Origin: Elysia chlorotica
Taxonomy: Eukaryota > Mollusca > Gastropoda > Plakobranchidae
Reading direction: 5' to 3'
NCBI GenBank assembly: GCA_003991915.1
Contig: RQTK01000790.1
Span: 4,514-68,513 of the forward strand
DNA length: 64,000 bases
A program made the translations under genes and the position numbers. Shown one piece after another: positions 12,046 through 27,600 of the stretch. Numbering within the stretch: the stretch's first letter is position 1; each line of letters begins with the position of its first letter. Below the pieces are notes generated by a model. The model saw only the letters and a list, made by a program, of their open reading frames with translations. It did no database searches and was not told the origin of the DNA.

Positions 12046-12366
12046 AAATCATGTTGAGGATACCAGTTTTTGTACATGTGTATCCTCTTCAAATGCATTT
12101 ACAGTTCTACAAATATTTACCTTGATGATAAATGAAATGAAATATCTCTGATCAGCTCTAAGAAACATAGCACATAACCCTTTATAACTTAGCACATACA
12201 AAGATAACATTTCAAGCTCTGCAATAAAAAAAGTTTTACCTTTTTTGAGCAATATAATTTGATAACCAAGACAGACCTGAATGATTGCAACTTCTCCCAT
12301 GCTCTCCTAGTCTAGCAGTAATTAAAGGCCACAGAACAGAGAGGTTTGAACCTAGAGCTTCCTGCA

Positions 12367-12880
12367 TTACCGTCTATTCTTGTCTAGCTTTTCTCGCAGA
12401 GGGCTGTCCCTGTGACCATTGCTGCGGTGCTTACGAGATCGGTGCCTGTCTTTGTCAGGGCTGTAAGATCTTCGACGGTCTTTTGCATCACCCCTGTGGT
12501 AGTCACGGTCTTTTGCATCTCTTTCCCTGTAGTAGTCTCGGTCTTTCTCACGGTAGTCCCGGTACATGTCCCTGTCCTTGAAAGTATCCCTTGCGCCCCT
12601 GTAGTCATCTCTGCGAGATTTTTTGGTTTTCACGGCTGCAGATCTGACGGGAGACCTGCTGTAAGACCGCGATCGAGACCTGTACTTTTGCTTCTTGTGC
12701 TTATCACGTCCGACACCTGAGACAGGAAGGTCCAGGAGAGCTTTATTCTGTTTCTTGTTGGCGGGCGAACGGTCCAAACGTCTCTTTTTACCACTGCTGG
12801 AGGGGGATCTTGACACCGAGCTTGGAGATTGAGGGCTGCGAGAGCGGGCACTGTTGCGGCTTGAATGGCTTGCCGTGGAT
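12367..12880 (-). CDS. CCNL1: Cyclin L exon 8 (RS domain and stop)
   Basis: It encodes 171 codons including the stop. Arg/Ser repeats ([33 protein letters not shown]) are followed by acid-base repeats of the RDRDMYRDY and [10 protein letters not shown] kind. CAACAG acceptor. The frame agrees with the incoming phase. Confidence 0.94.
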
Positions 12881-15800
12881 CTGTTGAAAATGAAATAAAA
12901 AAGTTTTAAAACAGAAGCAAGAGATTTTGTTTTTTTGTAAGCTGTGTTTCAAAGATTATGTTGTTCATTCAATAGGGAGGATAGTGACCGTTGACTCTTG
13001 CAGTGATGCCAACTGGATCTTTTTTTTATTTCTTACCGAACCTTTTCACAAACTGGTACAGCGCCGTATCGGATTAAGTATCTCAAAACACACCCCAAAT
13101 TAATGTCAGTATGATATCAAAGCAAAATAAGAACAAACGTATTTCTTAATAAAATTAAGTTTATTTGTATGCTTTATTGTTATTGAATTAGAGAATTTAT
13201 TCACTGTATAGCGAGGGTTAAAGGGTTAAAATTTGTTAACTAACGTTCCTCAGCGGGTAAAAAATATGAAAGTGATCTGGAATTACACCTGCGTTTTACA
13301 GAATTCTAAATGCTTATCAAAAAAAGTTTTGCTTGAAAAACTACATATATCAGATACAAGTAAAATTAAATGGTAACAGCATGAATGTTAAGAAAAGCAA
13401 ACAATATATTTGATCAGCAAACTCTCATACTGCTAAGGTGTTAATAGAATAGCATGTCTCACTACTTGACCACAAGTTAAAAGAAAATTAACATATAAGT
13501 TGTTCCCCAAAAATGAAATAAATGAACCGCATGTGCCCCCTCTCCATCGACATACCCTGTCTTTGATCTTCCACTCCTTCCACTGCCGTGGCTTCTTTCG
13601 CTGTCCTCACTCTCTTCATGGCTTCGTTTCTTAGCTTGCTGTGGCTTCTTCATGTCTGCATCCCTGTCTGACTTGATGTTTGCAGCGTCACCATTGTCAT
13701 GCTTTGGCACAGTAGTACTATCAAACTTCTCTTTCTCCTTCTTCATGGCTTGAAGCAGTGACGTTGGAGTAGGACTCAATACCTTTGGTGAATCTAAGAT
13801 TAAGAAATGGAGAAATTTGATTGAAGACTCATCAAGTATAATCCAACCTATAAAAATTCTGGAGGGTCATAGCAAGTTACGTTTTGCATTAAGGCACACA
13901 GTTCCCCCCCTAGAAAACAATATAGCCTTCCTGTAAAAACAACTCCTCCGAGAAAATTGACCATTCTTTGAAAAATACTAAGTCAATAAGTAGATAAAGT
14001 GATAATAATTATTATTACTAAATATTTTGGCCCAGCTGATTTTGCCAATGCATAGCATACTATTTAAGTGTAACTAGAAAAGATAAAACAACATTGAGAG
14101 GTAATACAATACCAACAGTATATATAAAGCAATACTTACTGTGTCTTGAAGAAGAGTTGGGTGTATCAATGTCAGAGACAATGCCTTTGGCCTTTGATTT
14201 CTCTAATTGCTGCTTCCGTTTCAATTCCTCAACTGTTTTCTCCAGCTTCTCAAGACTAGGCTGCAACAGGCAATCAGACAGTCATTAGTTAGTTATATTC
14301 ATAGATAGAAAAACCAGATTTTATTCGTTTGTCTTCTAGAACGACCATACGCCACAAAATATCTTTAAAAGTACTTCAGTCTTAATTAACCCTATCTGTA
14401 CATGGGGGTGACTGACAGCCCAGGGGTCATTTTGAGTTTTAAAATATCAAAATAAGTGAGGCAACCAGGGTGAATCAGGCACAAGTCGCCAATATAGGTT
14501 TTGAGCTAGAGCTCTCTTAACTGTAAAAAATATTATATTTTCATTAAAAAAAAAAAAATTATCTCTACATCTAGGAATGATAGAGCCATAATTTTTTCAA
14601 CCTCTTTAAATGCACTTAATGTTTTGTAACACACAATGAACAACTCAAGTCAGATTTCAGACTGGTGCCTGATTCACCCTGGTTGCCTATTATTAAATAA
14701 TATTAGTGAAATATTTCATCATTCCGAAACAATTCATTTGGACAAATAACATCAGAATTATAGCCACAATTTTTAACTTAAACTGACCAGAAGTCATTTC
14801 TAAACCCTTCCGGTGACAGTGATACCCTACCCCATAAAGATCTAGATCGATGTAAAACTCAATGCAATCCTGAACGTATGTCACAATATACAATTTGAAT
14901 ATTATTTGTCAGTTATTGTAGTTGAAGAAACATGCCCTGGGGTGGAATATCGGCTTCCGACGCACAAGGTCAGAGTTCGAGCCCTGGCGATTGCGCTCCT
15001 TACTGGTTGAGTCGGTGTGACCGACTGAGACAGGAGTCATGGTATACCCGCCCTGTCTCATGTGTGGGTTGGACGTTAAAACCATCTCAACAACAGCATT
15101 GATAACTAGTTACCCTACATAGAAAAGTATTAATTTTTACAATCTTCAAGCGTAAATAAATGCCCTACAAAAAGAGAATTTCGTCAAAACTAACCTTTGA
15201 CCTAGCGTAGAGCCTTAATATGGACAAGCATATCTGTGTAATTTCCTCTTCGTCCACTGAGAAGAGCCAGAACCAGGGCGGGCTGTTGGGCAGTGGCACT
15301 TGGCACTGGCGGGCTGCCAGGTAGATACAGGCGCAGGCTATCGACTCGGGGTGAAAGCGCATGAAGACATCTGAACGAAGACTGTCATTCATGAAGTTCC
15401 AGGCACACTGCACCAGGCGACGCCTCCCAATGCTTTCCAGTACCTCAAGGTACATCACAATTATCTGTAAGAAAAATGTGTTACAAAAACAACAACAAAA
15501 TTAAAGGTTTGTTAAACGCTTTGGAGTAAAGATATCCTAATTCAGAAAGAGTTTAAAAGCAAATCACTTGTATTTAAAAAATACATGGAACTATCTGGTG
15601 GATGTATTCGCATACAAATACATGTACTAGTCAGCTCAAATTTGTCTAGCAGATGGTGGGCTTTGGGGGAAAAAAATGACAATAAAAATTGCGTTTTAAG
15701 TGAAAACCACATCCTTTGTACTGACCTTGTGAGGATGCTTGACGTGAACGGCGAACCCCAACTCTTTCAGCACTCGCCTCTCCGCTTTGATAACCTGGTT

Positions 15801-17781
15801 TTTTAGGTTGATGTAATGTTGATCCAGGACTAGCGGGTGTATATTTCTGAAGCGATATAAAACAAAATTTCAATGAGATCTGTCTGAAGACTGATAGGCT
15901 TTGCTTGTAAAACGTTTCAAAAATGGGAGCTGGGGAAATAACTGCATGCGCCAAAATCTCTCTGTTGTTACAGGGTCAGTCAATAATATCCGCAAAGGGA
16001 AAAATCTTGAGGCCAGAATTAACTTTGCAACCAAGCTCTCGACATGATAAAAATTGTAGTTTAAACAACAAACCAACAACAAGCATTGATTGGAAGAGCG
16101 GGAAAAACAAAAGATTAAAATGACAAAAATTCCACTTCTTTACATGAATAAAACATGGACAAGTTTACATTCATCGACTTCAGATGACAAATTGCCAAGT
16201 TGATCCACAGTATTTGAAAAAACATAGCAGCGTAATTTGGTTAAATATTATACAGGGTTGACGGTCTGCAGAAATCAGTTTCAACAAAACCACTCCTTAA
16301 ATTTTTATTCTAAGACAGTACAGTCCCAAAGAAATCCAGCTAATCAGTGGAAAGAATACAAATTCAAATAAGCGTAACAAGATCTTTAACCCATTAGTAA
16401 GTCATTATAACTCAAAATTCATACTCTTTTTGGAGAATAACATTGAGAGAAAATAAAAAAACAGTATTATGTACTCACAAGGAAATAACATTGCAAAAAC
16501 AGCATTATGTACTCACAATGTTTGCTTTACAAAATCTCAAGAAAATATTTTTTTGGGTTATATGATAAATTTCAAAAATGAAAATAAATATAACATAATG
16601 AAAGATGTCTAATAAAATCACCAGTTTCACGACAACTCTTCAAAACACAATAGTGTTGTTTTGTTACATTCAGTACAGAGAGCTTGAAGAAATTAATATT
16701 TAGCCAAATGACTGCATTTGCGGTAGCTTTACTTTTGCCTTTCCATGTAGACTTATGTTTCTGTATGACTGTAGAGCTAGTTTGAGTCGGACTTTACCAG
16801 CCCATATAATCTGCTAAGATAATTCTTGACTTCATGGACAATCCATATTCATCTTCAGTCTTGGACACACATTCATGTAAAAGACTCAAACCCTAAAAGG
16901 TTTTCATTTTTCATAGCTTCACATAATTCGATTTATAGTTGGCACACTGGCAAACAAGTTACGACAAATGCACATAAAACAATCCCCTTTCAAATGGAAA
17001 CATCAAGCGTTAATTAAAAGGCTTTTTACAGAGATAGAAACTTTTTTAATCACATTTTGATACAAAAAATGCTACTAGATGATACAAAATTGATCACATG
17101 AATCACTAATTCTTTTTCAGAAATATTCTAAATGCTACTTCACTCCTGTATGTTCAGTGCATCACATTTGGTGAACGCCACTTTGTTCACAAAGATTGAT
17201 GCTCATAAAATATCTCAAATCTTAAACTAAAAGCTTAACAGCAGATTTTCTGCAGAAAAAAATATTGCCAAGCATAAATTTTACTTTTCCTTGCGAAAAT
17301 TCCTTCTCAAACTCAAGTTGATGTACTACAAGTTATGTGTTTTTTTTCTTTAAGGAAATTTTTTTAACCCACACCGGCGGAGAAATTGATGAGATAGAAA
17401 AACAAGCAAATAGCTTTGATTCTGCGTTGACACAAATAATAAGGCTCTGGATAAGCTTTTAATAAAAACTGGTAGCAACAAAAAGAAAATTACATTGTAT
17501 GTAGGTGTTAAACAAAAACAACCGCTGGCTTAAATACATAAGTGACTACTAGAGAAATAATTCAGAAACCACAGAGGGTACCCTAGATAACTAAATCTGA
17601 TGTATAAAAAAAACACTCCAAATGACATTGAGTTCATCAGTCGGCAAATTAAAAAAAAAGAGAAAAACTAGAACAAGAGATACGGGAAAATGTGCCGATT
17701 TAAATGAAAATGCTACCAAACCTTCAAACAGTGATCTTTGGACTTAATAAATCAAGTTTTTTTAAATGAATCAGAGTAGCC

Positions 17782-17823
<42 letters not shown>

Positions 17824-20800
17824 GAAAAATTGTCAGCGACAGACTTGAGCCTATCTATAATAAAGAATCTAGAAAATTAAAACAGTGAATAATAAATGAG
17901 GAAGAAAGCACATTTCTGAAATGAAATGACTGCTCGTTTGATTGAAATTCAAAGAAAAGTTAATTTTAAGATAAGAAAACTGTAACAGTTAAAGAGAAAT
18001 TCAAGTAAAGACATGGTGCAAAATATTAAATAAAAAAAAATGATCTAAAACTTTTAAATACCTTGAAGAAAAAAAAGACATTAAGCTTCAAAGGCTAGTG
18101 AAAAGATATTTCTATACCTTTCTAGTCTTTGGCAGTTTTAACATTTCATATACCTGAACCTTCAGTTTTTAGAAAACTTCAGAGAATGATATAACATGAA
18201 GAAAAGAGGTAATATTTCAGTATGATTTCTATGTGGTAAAAATTCACAAGCTTGAGGGTCTCGCAACTATGCGTACATACATGTATTTATTTTATGTCAC
18301 GAAAACGGCCAAATTATAAAAGATATCAAATCAATTATTCATTAGGGACAAAAATTATGTCAAGATTTTCTATTGGTGAGACAGGAAATTTAAATAAGGC
18401 CATTGACTTTTTTAAAAATTGTAACATTTTGCGTCCACTAGCCTCACTGGGGTATACGAGAGGCAAAAGAAATCAAATGAAGAGAAATTACCCAAGCCAG
18501 CATTTAATAATTACGAAAGTTGCCATCAGTGAGCAAAACAAAATGGCAGGAAATTGTGCCGATTTGAAATAATAATAAAACTGGCACTCAAAAAATGAAA
18601 AGAATGTAAAAAATAAGGGTGGAAGCAAAAAATTTCAAAAAGCCTGCAGAACAAGTAAATTTTGGTAATTTTTCCAGAAAAGTCTGCAACCCATCAAATG
18701 TTTTTTCTAGTTAGAGGAACCGTTATCTTACCTTTGCAGGCCAGCTTTTTATACAGATTTAAACCGTAACAAAAAGATATTTGGAAACCCTAATTGATCC
18801 AATCATTGCACTTCTGCAAGCTAAATAATGTTCATGATAGACAAAGTTCTGGAAAATATTTTTAATTAATGTGGGTTTGAGATCTGACAGTTCTCTTCTT
18901 TTAAAAATGACACTTCTGACAAATAAAACGAAACCTGTACCCAAAGTTGTATTAATGTGAACATAGGTCTAACTAAAAATAAATCGAGACCTGGGGAAAA
19001 AAATTATTGAAGTTGTAGTGGTATTGTATCTTCAACTTTGAACTAGATCTTATCCAATATCTTATATCTCATGCCAGATGTTTGTTTGAGTCGTTGAATA
19101 CCTGAGGATATTTATTTTTCTTTTCCTTCTAAAGATTGAATATTGGTTTGTCAATGTCTTGTATACATTTATAAAGAGAAATTTAAGTTAAAGCCATCAA
19201 TATTCGTTCAAATGATCGATAAGGAAAACTTAACGGTAAATTTATCTTTTCGTGAAAATATACACTATTTCTACACATGTACTTTGTTTTGAAATAAAAA
19301 AGTACAACAATCATAATAAAAAAGTTACCATCTCATCAAACAATGGAAAAAAAAACAAAGGCATCCTTGGATGCAGATTGGGGCCTTCTACATCCCTACC
19401 TCCGATTATTGCGATTGCAAGCAAAAAAGGGCAGCACTCTAAAACCTCTAGCAGGCTCTCTCAACTAAAGCTGTACTTGCAAGAATTATCGCAACATTAA
19501 ACATTGATCAGTGCAAAGTTTTTCTTTGTCAATGCCATTTTAAAAAGTACTTGCGCTAGTGCACAGAACCCAGAAAAGTTTTGCCTGACGCCTATAAAAA
19601 AATGCAGTTTTTGATACACATGTAACAAACTATACCTAGTCTGATGGCATTGAATGGGTATAATTAGCTCTTGGTCACTGCTAACACCTTAAGTTACTAC
19701 TGAGAAGCCGGCAGATGGTCTAGTGATATCTCTATAATTATGCCTGTGAGAATGGTAAAGCCAATGTCTCTTCTAATTCCATTGCAAATCTATTTAAAAA
19801 ATTGAGACATAAAGCTATTAAAAAGACTAAGGTGCATGCATGAATAACAAGTTAACTCAGCAATGCCAACTGGTACATTGTTTTCTGTTTATGATTGAAT
19901 AAAGTATACAGTAACAAAAAACATTGCCACGGTGCTACCACTAAGTCATAAGTGAGGCGTATACCAAAATGCAGGTGAAAATATCACTGCTACAGTGTAA
20001 TTGAGAGTTCAAAAAATGTGCCTATAGGTTTTTACTTTACTTTAATAGAAACTCATTTCCACAATGAAGAAAAAAAATCAACAATGTTTTTATTGACTAC
20101 CTCAAGGTCATAATATAGGAATTTTTTTCTCAATATCTGTTTATTTATGAAAACTGGCATGCCTGGTTAACTGTCTAAAGCCACCAAAATAAGAAAAAAT
20201 TAGCAAAACTTTAAACAGTCTCACCAAGTAAAAATACCAGGAGAAACGTCAAAACATGCTTGGCATTAACTCCATTAAATACACAAACACAATATATACC
20301 TAGAAACTTGCAAATTAGAAAATGATATTTCTAAATAAAATTTGTGATGTTGAAGTAGTTCTGGTGTCCATCTTAAACCATGCACAATTCATTACAGCGG
20401 TAAATACATTGAAACCGAAGTTTGATAGAAAAGTGAGCAGACTGGGAGGGGGGAAGGAGGAGGATTGGTTTGGTTGGTTGGGTTTTAAAGTCCAACGTCA
20501 GCAACTTATAGGCTATATCGTGGACGGGCCCCAAGACGGACGTCTGACAATTTTATGTGCTGCCACACACGAGACAGGGTGGGGATACCATGACTCCTGT
20601 CTCAGCCGGTCACATTATACTGACACCGACCCAACCAGTAGGGATTGCAACAGCCAGGGTTCGAACTCGGGACCTTTTGCGTCGGAAGCCGATGTTCTAC
20701 CCCTGGGCCACCGCGCCCCCCGGAAGGAGGAGGAGGAGGAGAAGAAATTAAACAATGATAAAGACAAATGAAAGAAGAGGGAGAGAGAGAGAGAGAGTAC

Positions 20801-23800
20801 ACGAAAGAAATCCTAATTGAAGTGTCCATGTTCGAACAATGTATTGAAATTGATGGCATATCAAGCAAGTATCCGAACCTATTCCCACTAACATATCTGT
20901 TTAACGGTTTATAAAGAACAAATGAACAACATCAACTAAGCACAGGGAAGCTTGTGTCTATTGAGCAACACGGAAAAGAAGGGAATTTCATAAAAAGCTC
21001 AAACTAATAAAGCCCCTCACTATTTAAATACTTTCCCTAAGTTCTTGTGTAGAAAATTGGCCAGTATTATTTCCAAACACATTCAGAGTATATTATCTCA
21101 ATTAATCACCCACTAACTGAAGACAAATGAAAGGTAGCAGTGTTGAACACTACTCTAATCCCTTCGTGACAGAGGTATATTCAACTGCCATGTCGGACCT
21201 TATTCGAAAATTGAAGAGTGGCACGATTCGTTCATTGTCAACATAGCTAATATCAACTAAACAATCATTGCTTTAATTGCTTTGCACGCAGTGCCTTATT
21301 ATGCAGTAAAAAAATTTTACACCTCATAGTCATGGGGAATTACAAAATAGGCGGATTTGAGAATGTACAAGGTATGTGGGCTAGGCATCTTGCCATGAAA
21401 AATTGGACGCACAGCGTACATAGCGTTATGTCACAAAGGGATTAGCATGCATTGTGCGCCTTACTGCAGTGGCTGATACTTCCAATTTTGGCATCAATAT
21501 TGGTCAGAAATAGACCCAAAGGCTTTTTAAAGTTAGATAAACTACTTGCAATTAGATGTTTTTGACATGTCAATGTATTCCTCAAATATCCATTTAAACA
21601 ATCAAAAATGCCATGGTTCACAGAGATCCCATGACGCACCAACATAGGTGCAAAACATGAGATGCGATTAACAGGGATGAAAACTAGTCCATCAAAATTT
21701 TACTGATGCAAGACTGCCATCTAGATAAGTCTAACAAAGGAAGGATTTTCCCTTTCAGTTTTACTTGCATATAACCCCCCCCCCCCTCTTCTTTCTTTCT
21801 TATTTTAATTTTTTTTTGTCCTCTGTAAAGAACCTTGAGCCTAGTAAGTCATGTTTAGTTCATTTTGAAAATCATTCTGTATCACGGTGAGCATGGCATA
21901 ATTTCTCCGAGTTTAACAAATAATCTGAGAGAAGAGCCAAGGTCAAAGAAAACTAATGTTCTTTTACTTATATCATTGAAAATTGGTTTTTGTCAGAACA
22001 GTCATCGATAAATACAATTCTAGAAGAATCCATTGGCACACCTTTCAAGACATTGGATGCCTGCCCCACGGAAATGCTTAGTCTAGATCTGACAAGAGGA
22101 TGTCTTGGGGAGTTTCTTCATCACCAAGACTAAATTCTGGACCTAAGATATTGAGAAAAAAATGACTTAACTAGAGACAAGAAAGGCACCTTTGAATACA
22201 GATTTGTGGCTTCAGGATGCCAAACTCAGATTATATCCAGCTTAAAACATTAAAAACTGACATGGGGTCACTCATCCCTGTGCACGAACCACATGCATCA
22301 GTGACATGGAGCTCTCTGTCACTTCTAATAGTATGCTTGCACATACTACTAAGATGTACATAAAGCTTGCTCATATGAAATTCATGTTGCTTCAAATGAT
22401 TGAGCAAAGGATTAAGCAGCCTGTACACATCTCACATACTACACAACACTGAGTGCGAAAAAACGGTTTTCTATTCCAAGAAGTTCAATCAATCATTAAC
22501 TCATGTTACCCTTAAGCACTTGAAACTGCAAATTTACACTAAATTAAACAGTGCATTATACCTGAACACAATTTTACCCTGAAACACATACAAAAAAACA
22601 GCACCCCAGCACCATGAAGAGGGTGTTCGAATTGCAGACTCTGAGGGCCAAAGAAAAACATAACACAGTTTGATCCTAGATACAATAAACTGGGAATTAA
22701 AATTGAAACAGCTGAATAATGAGTTAATAGATTTTTCACATTTCAGGGCTGTACTCCAAAGTGAAAGTGAATTTTCCAATCAAAGATTGTTGGAAAATTA
22801 CTTCGCCAAGTATGTGACCAAGATTATCTTTAATTTCCCTTTATAATGTAAAAATACAACAAAACTGCTGTTTTTTCAATCCCATGTATGACCTGCCATG
22901 GTTGCCTTAAGGAGCATTATGTTTCCTCAAAGAACATGGGCAGTTGCTCTAGGCTTTCGATATCACCACAGAACATTAAATTTTCAACTAACAAAAGGCT
23001 AGGATGCCTAAAGTCAAACTTTTATTAATTAACATCTGAGCTTTGAGCAATATGCTTTCGGCAGTCTATCAACGCCTTCATTAGACTGAACTATGAACCT
23101 AGAAAGTACATTACCAAAAGATCAAATGTTTGGGTTAATGATTGCTCCAAGTCAAAATGTTTAATTTTTCTAACAAGAGGTCCAAACCAAGAGAATTGTG
23201 TGTATTAGTGTCAGACAGAAAATGTAAATACCAAGCTTTTTGAAACTCCAGCCATGTTGTGAGGGTAGGATTACAGTTCCAATGCTTTATGAAAAACATG
23301 ATCACTACAACACACAAGCAGTGAAGAGACAGAAAAGAGACAAGGTATAAAACCACATTTGTGAGGACACGTACAAATTTTACTTACATTCGCATCGCTT
23401 AGCAGGAATCCGCACAAAACTTGCACCGTTGGTTTTTTAAAACTTCGCAAAATGAAGAAATACAAAAACTTGTCACAAACTTTTCGTTTTCCCTCAAAGC
23501 TGTATCAAGTTCTCAAGTAGTCCTGTGACACTTTCACATGTCACCCAAATTGAAGCCAATCACGTCCTGAAGATAATCCTGAACAGTAAAGGATTTAAAG
23601 GCCCCCACACAGATTTGTGGCTGCATGCCTTCACCTGTGTTGAAAACCTTTCTGGCAATAGAATGAGGCAAGTATATTCTTATACCTTTTTATATTCTTT
23701 TCAGCTCAATTCTATTAGGAACAATTGATATAAAGAACTGCTTGTACAACTTTCTCTTAGTATCTATGCCTTAAGTATTTACACACCAGGAGATGACATA

Positions 23801-24562
23801 AAAAAAAAAAACAAGAAGACACACAAAGCATAGCTGGAGAGGTAAAGAGTAAAATTCCATGTTTACCAGAACAATTTTTCCAGAAACAAGAAATTTATGT
23901 TACATAAAAGGCTTCCATGGTGGTTTTTGTATATCAACAAGGCGATTGCGAAACCCTCTTTGGGAAATTTATCTTTTCTTTAACCATTAACTATTTAAAC
24001 TTTTTGGGATGGAAAAGATTAAGTCTGGAACAAAATTTACTAGAGCTTTGTCAATGACACATTTTTCTTCTCACAGAAAGGTCTATAAATATGTAACTGA
24101 AAACTCATTAGAGAATAACTTCTGGATCTTTATTACCTAAATAATTGTTCTTTTTTTTGTTTGTTTTTGTAAATGCAATTGATTACTAAAAGATATTTAT
24201 TATATAAATCCATTCTTTTGATAAATCAATGTTTCCTAAAATTAGGATATAAATCAAATATGTCCAGATTAAAAGAAAAGTTTTATGGAATAAATATATT
24301 GACTTGGAACAACTAAATTTGCTCTGAAATAAGAAATTACAGTCAACTATTGGTAAGTTGTTGTAAGACTAAAAGTATGACCAATACATCAAAAGATCAA
24401 TAATTATATCAATTGGAAAATAAGAGCACTTCGGGTCAACGAAGAGAGCCAATGCAAGTAAAAACCAACATATCAGAGCTCAATAAATTTGAATGTGCAG
24501 ATCACTTCCATAGAAGAGAAATATCTTTAATTAAAGAACTTAGTAAAATAGAGGGTTGGGGT

Positions 24563-24622
<60 letters not shown>

Positions 24623-27600
24623 GACAATTTTAATGACATCGGCCAGCTACGAAAATCATGAACAAATTTGCAATGGATTATTATTAAAAGTAACCCCTTC
24701 ATAGAATTGTACACATCTCTGACATTACAACTGTTTTCGTATTGAAAATCTGTAATTTAGTGAAAATTGGCATAATTGAAAGAAGAGAAAAAAGAGATAA
24801 GACCTCCCTTCCTTCATATCTTTCAATTTTCAGCTAGACTCAGGCATTGTCAACAGTTTTAACAAACTAGTTTGCTCAAGTTAAGTAAAAGTAGGGAATT
24901 CAATTATCAAAGAGCTGTGGAGAGTATACATGAATAGCAATGTACTCAAAGGTATGTTCATAGTCACTCAGTAATAATGTTATTCATTCACTCTCCAACG
25001 ACAAAGTATTTTTTTAGTTTTACATGAAAGCTTATCATTACCATGACATAATCACAATATATGGTAATTTCTGATTCCAGACTGTAAACAATTTTAGATT
25101 AAGTGGAACAGAAAGGAAATATTCACTCAACATTATTAATGGTAAACCACAACACTTCCTTAATAATATCTGATGTGAAAACTTATACATACATGATAAC
25201 ACAATTTGAAGTACACATACTTTAGACATGAGCTTGAGATTACAAGGTTGCAAAGTTAAAACTAAACCTTCACATGTGTATGTTTTTGAAACTAAGACCC
25301 ACTTTCATTAAAATGCCAAAATGGCAGCAATTCCTGCATGTTCCATCAATGCAAATTGCATACAAACCGTGAATGTACCAATGCAGGAGCTGGTGATTGC
25401 CCCGCCTGGTTGAGCAAGGAGGTGAAGGAGACAGACTGGAGCGCCACACATGATTGTATGAGAGCGAGTCTTTTTCTCCAGCTTTCCATTTCAAACCAAG
25501 GCCACCCACACAACAGAGAGATTTAATCTGTGGCACATCCAGTTTTGTGAAGGTTGGGAGGAGAAAAAAGTTTTGGTTAATTTGTGGTTCAAATATTGAA
25601 ATCCAGATGTAACTGAAAATCCAGAGACGCTAAAAGTACTTTTCACTTAAAAGTGTTATCAAGTCGCCTTTCAGACAGGAGTTAAGTTATAGACCTGAGC
25701 ACTGCTTTTGATAACAGGTAGGCTTCTAATTTTATATTCATAATGATTTTTTTCACTCTTCAAACATACTCAAAATCTTTTTGAGGTATGAACAGTGAAA
25801 TTTGTAATCCTTAATGTAACCTTTCAATAAAAAAAAAATTAACGAAAAAATTAATACATCCACATACGACTGTATAGTTTTGAAAAAACTTATACCTTCA
25901 TTAGAACACTGTTTTGATCTGACCCTTCACGAATGATACTGCCGCCAAGCTAAATAAATTTGGAGAAATTGACAGATCCACGCTAAAAAATCTGGGCTTT
26001 TGTATAGATATATATATATATCTTTAAATTTTCGCCCAAAGAACACAGGAAGAATTGACAATTTAAAAAAATTATCTTTTTAAACAGTGTCGAAATAAGC
26101 TTCAAATGGTTTTAAAGCACAGCTTGAAAGGCACACACAAAAAAAAAAAAAGAATCGTGATAAACATAAAAACTCAAGAAAACGGTTGGATCAACCTACC
26201 TTTTATTCCTGACTTGCTTGATGTGATGGAACACATTTATCACATCTCGGTTCCGACGAGGACATTCTTCAATCTTGGAGGCGAGCATAAGGCTTGCCAT
26301 AGCCACCACCTGCCAATAACAAATTTGAAAGATTACATCTGCAAATGAATTTCAAATTGCCACCCTGGTGCTAGTTCCTGGAGCTGTCAGTAAAATGCAA
26401 CAATGCAGAAGAACATAAACTGTTCCTGAGCATCAGAAACCATTTTGTTATAGATAATCTCAGCTTATTTCAGCACAGAAAACAGTAAAATACATTTTTA
26501 CAGGGCGGGGGGCAAACTAGAGCAAGTGGTAGAATTGGTCACCTAGTCGGGAGGTAAAAAATGTTTCGCCCCCTTGTGGTTGGCTCAGCATCAGTAGAAT
26601 GTGATTGACAGACAGGTATCCCCGCAGACCTGGACAAATAATGCAACTTTCTGACTCATGGAAATGTTGTAGGCCTGCATAAACCAGATACAGGGATTTA
26701 ACAATTTATTACGCTGATTCATACCTGGACCAGTGTGAGCTTTGTTAATTAACCACACCAATCATAATCACGATTGCATAATTAGTTTTAATGTCTTCAC
26801 ACACAAAAAAAAAAACATGACAAAAATATGAATCTTACCTCCATATTATGCTTGATAAATGACTTGGCATAGTAGAACCTCTGAAAAACGACTTGAGCTG
26901 TAGCCATTGCAACCTGAAACAAACAATTCCATGTCAAGAGGAAAAATTGTTCAAGTATACAAAATAAGACTGGATCTAGACCTAGAAAATCTTGCATTAA
27001 AAGACATGTGACTTACACATCATCAGCAAGATTTTAAAAAGTCCACGTAACCAACAGGAAACAAGAAAAACTAAGACAATGGAAGGCAAAAAGCAAATTT
27101 TAACAGCTTCCTAAACATCATTTATTAAAAAAAAATAATTACTCGCCTATCGAAAATGACGAAATTGTCCAAACACAGTTACCAAACAACTAACATGGAT
27201 AGTTTACAAGAGAGAAAAAATGTGATAAATTGGCGAAAATGTATTAAGTACAAGCATATTATCATTCACAACCACAGTCATGGTTGGTTGGTTGGGTTTT
27301 TTAACGTACATCAGCAACTTATGGCTATATCGTGAACGGGCCCCAAGACGGACGTCTGACAATTTTATGTGCTGCCACACACGAGACAGGGTGGGGATAC
27401 CATGACTCCTGTCTCAGCCGGTCACATTATACTGACACTGACCCAACCAGTAGGGATTGCAACAGCCAGGATTCGAGCTCGGGACCTTATGCGTCGGAAG
27501 CCGATGTTCTACCACTGGGCCACCGCGCCCCCCCCCACCACGGTCATGACATGGCCTATACCTAGATCAAGACCATACCATTTTCTAGGCTTAGGTATAG

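Larger units (their letters stand above)
8672..12366. other. Non-coding stretch left of cyclin L
   Basis: This AT-rich sequence holds only two SINE remnants (10262-10355 and 11840-12045). The part nearest 12367 should contain the cyclin L 3' untranslated region, but no single polyadenylation signal stands out; a TTTATT at about 11430 (AATAAA on the minus strand) is one possibility. No coding gene was recognised. Confidence 0.4.
15847..26199 (-). other. Cyclin L intron 3 (10.35 kb)
   Basis: This is the largest intron of the gene, AT-rich. It holds one nearly full-length type A SINE (20466-20722), a 37-base A run (17783-17819) and a GA microsatellite (24566-24620). No nested gene was recognised. 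It separates the exons of the first and second cyclin boxes. Confidence 0.85.

Noticed and set aside
20322..20771. 149-codon open frame in cyclin L intron 3
   Set aside because: It runs through a full SINE copy in antisense; the same peptide stretch recurs at 27332-27565 for the same reason.
25270..25536. 88-codon antisense frame in cyclin L intron 3 as an alternative exon
   Set aside because: No splice borders or motifs of cyclin L were found and the peptide is not recognisable.
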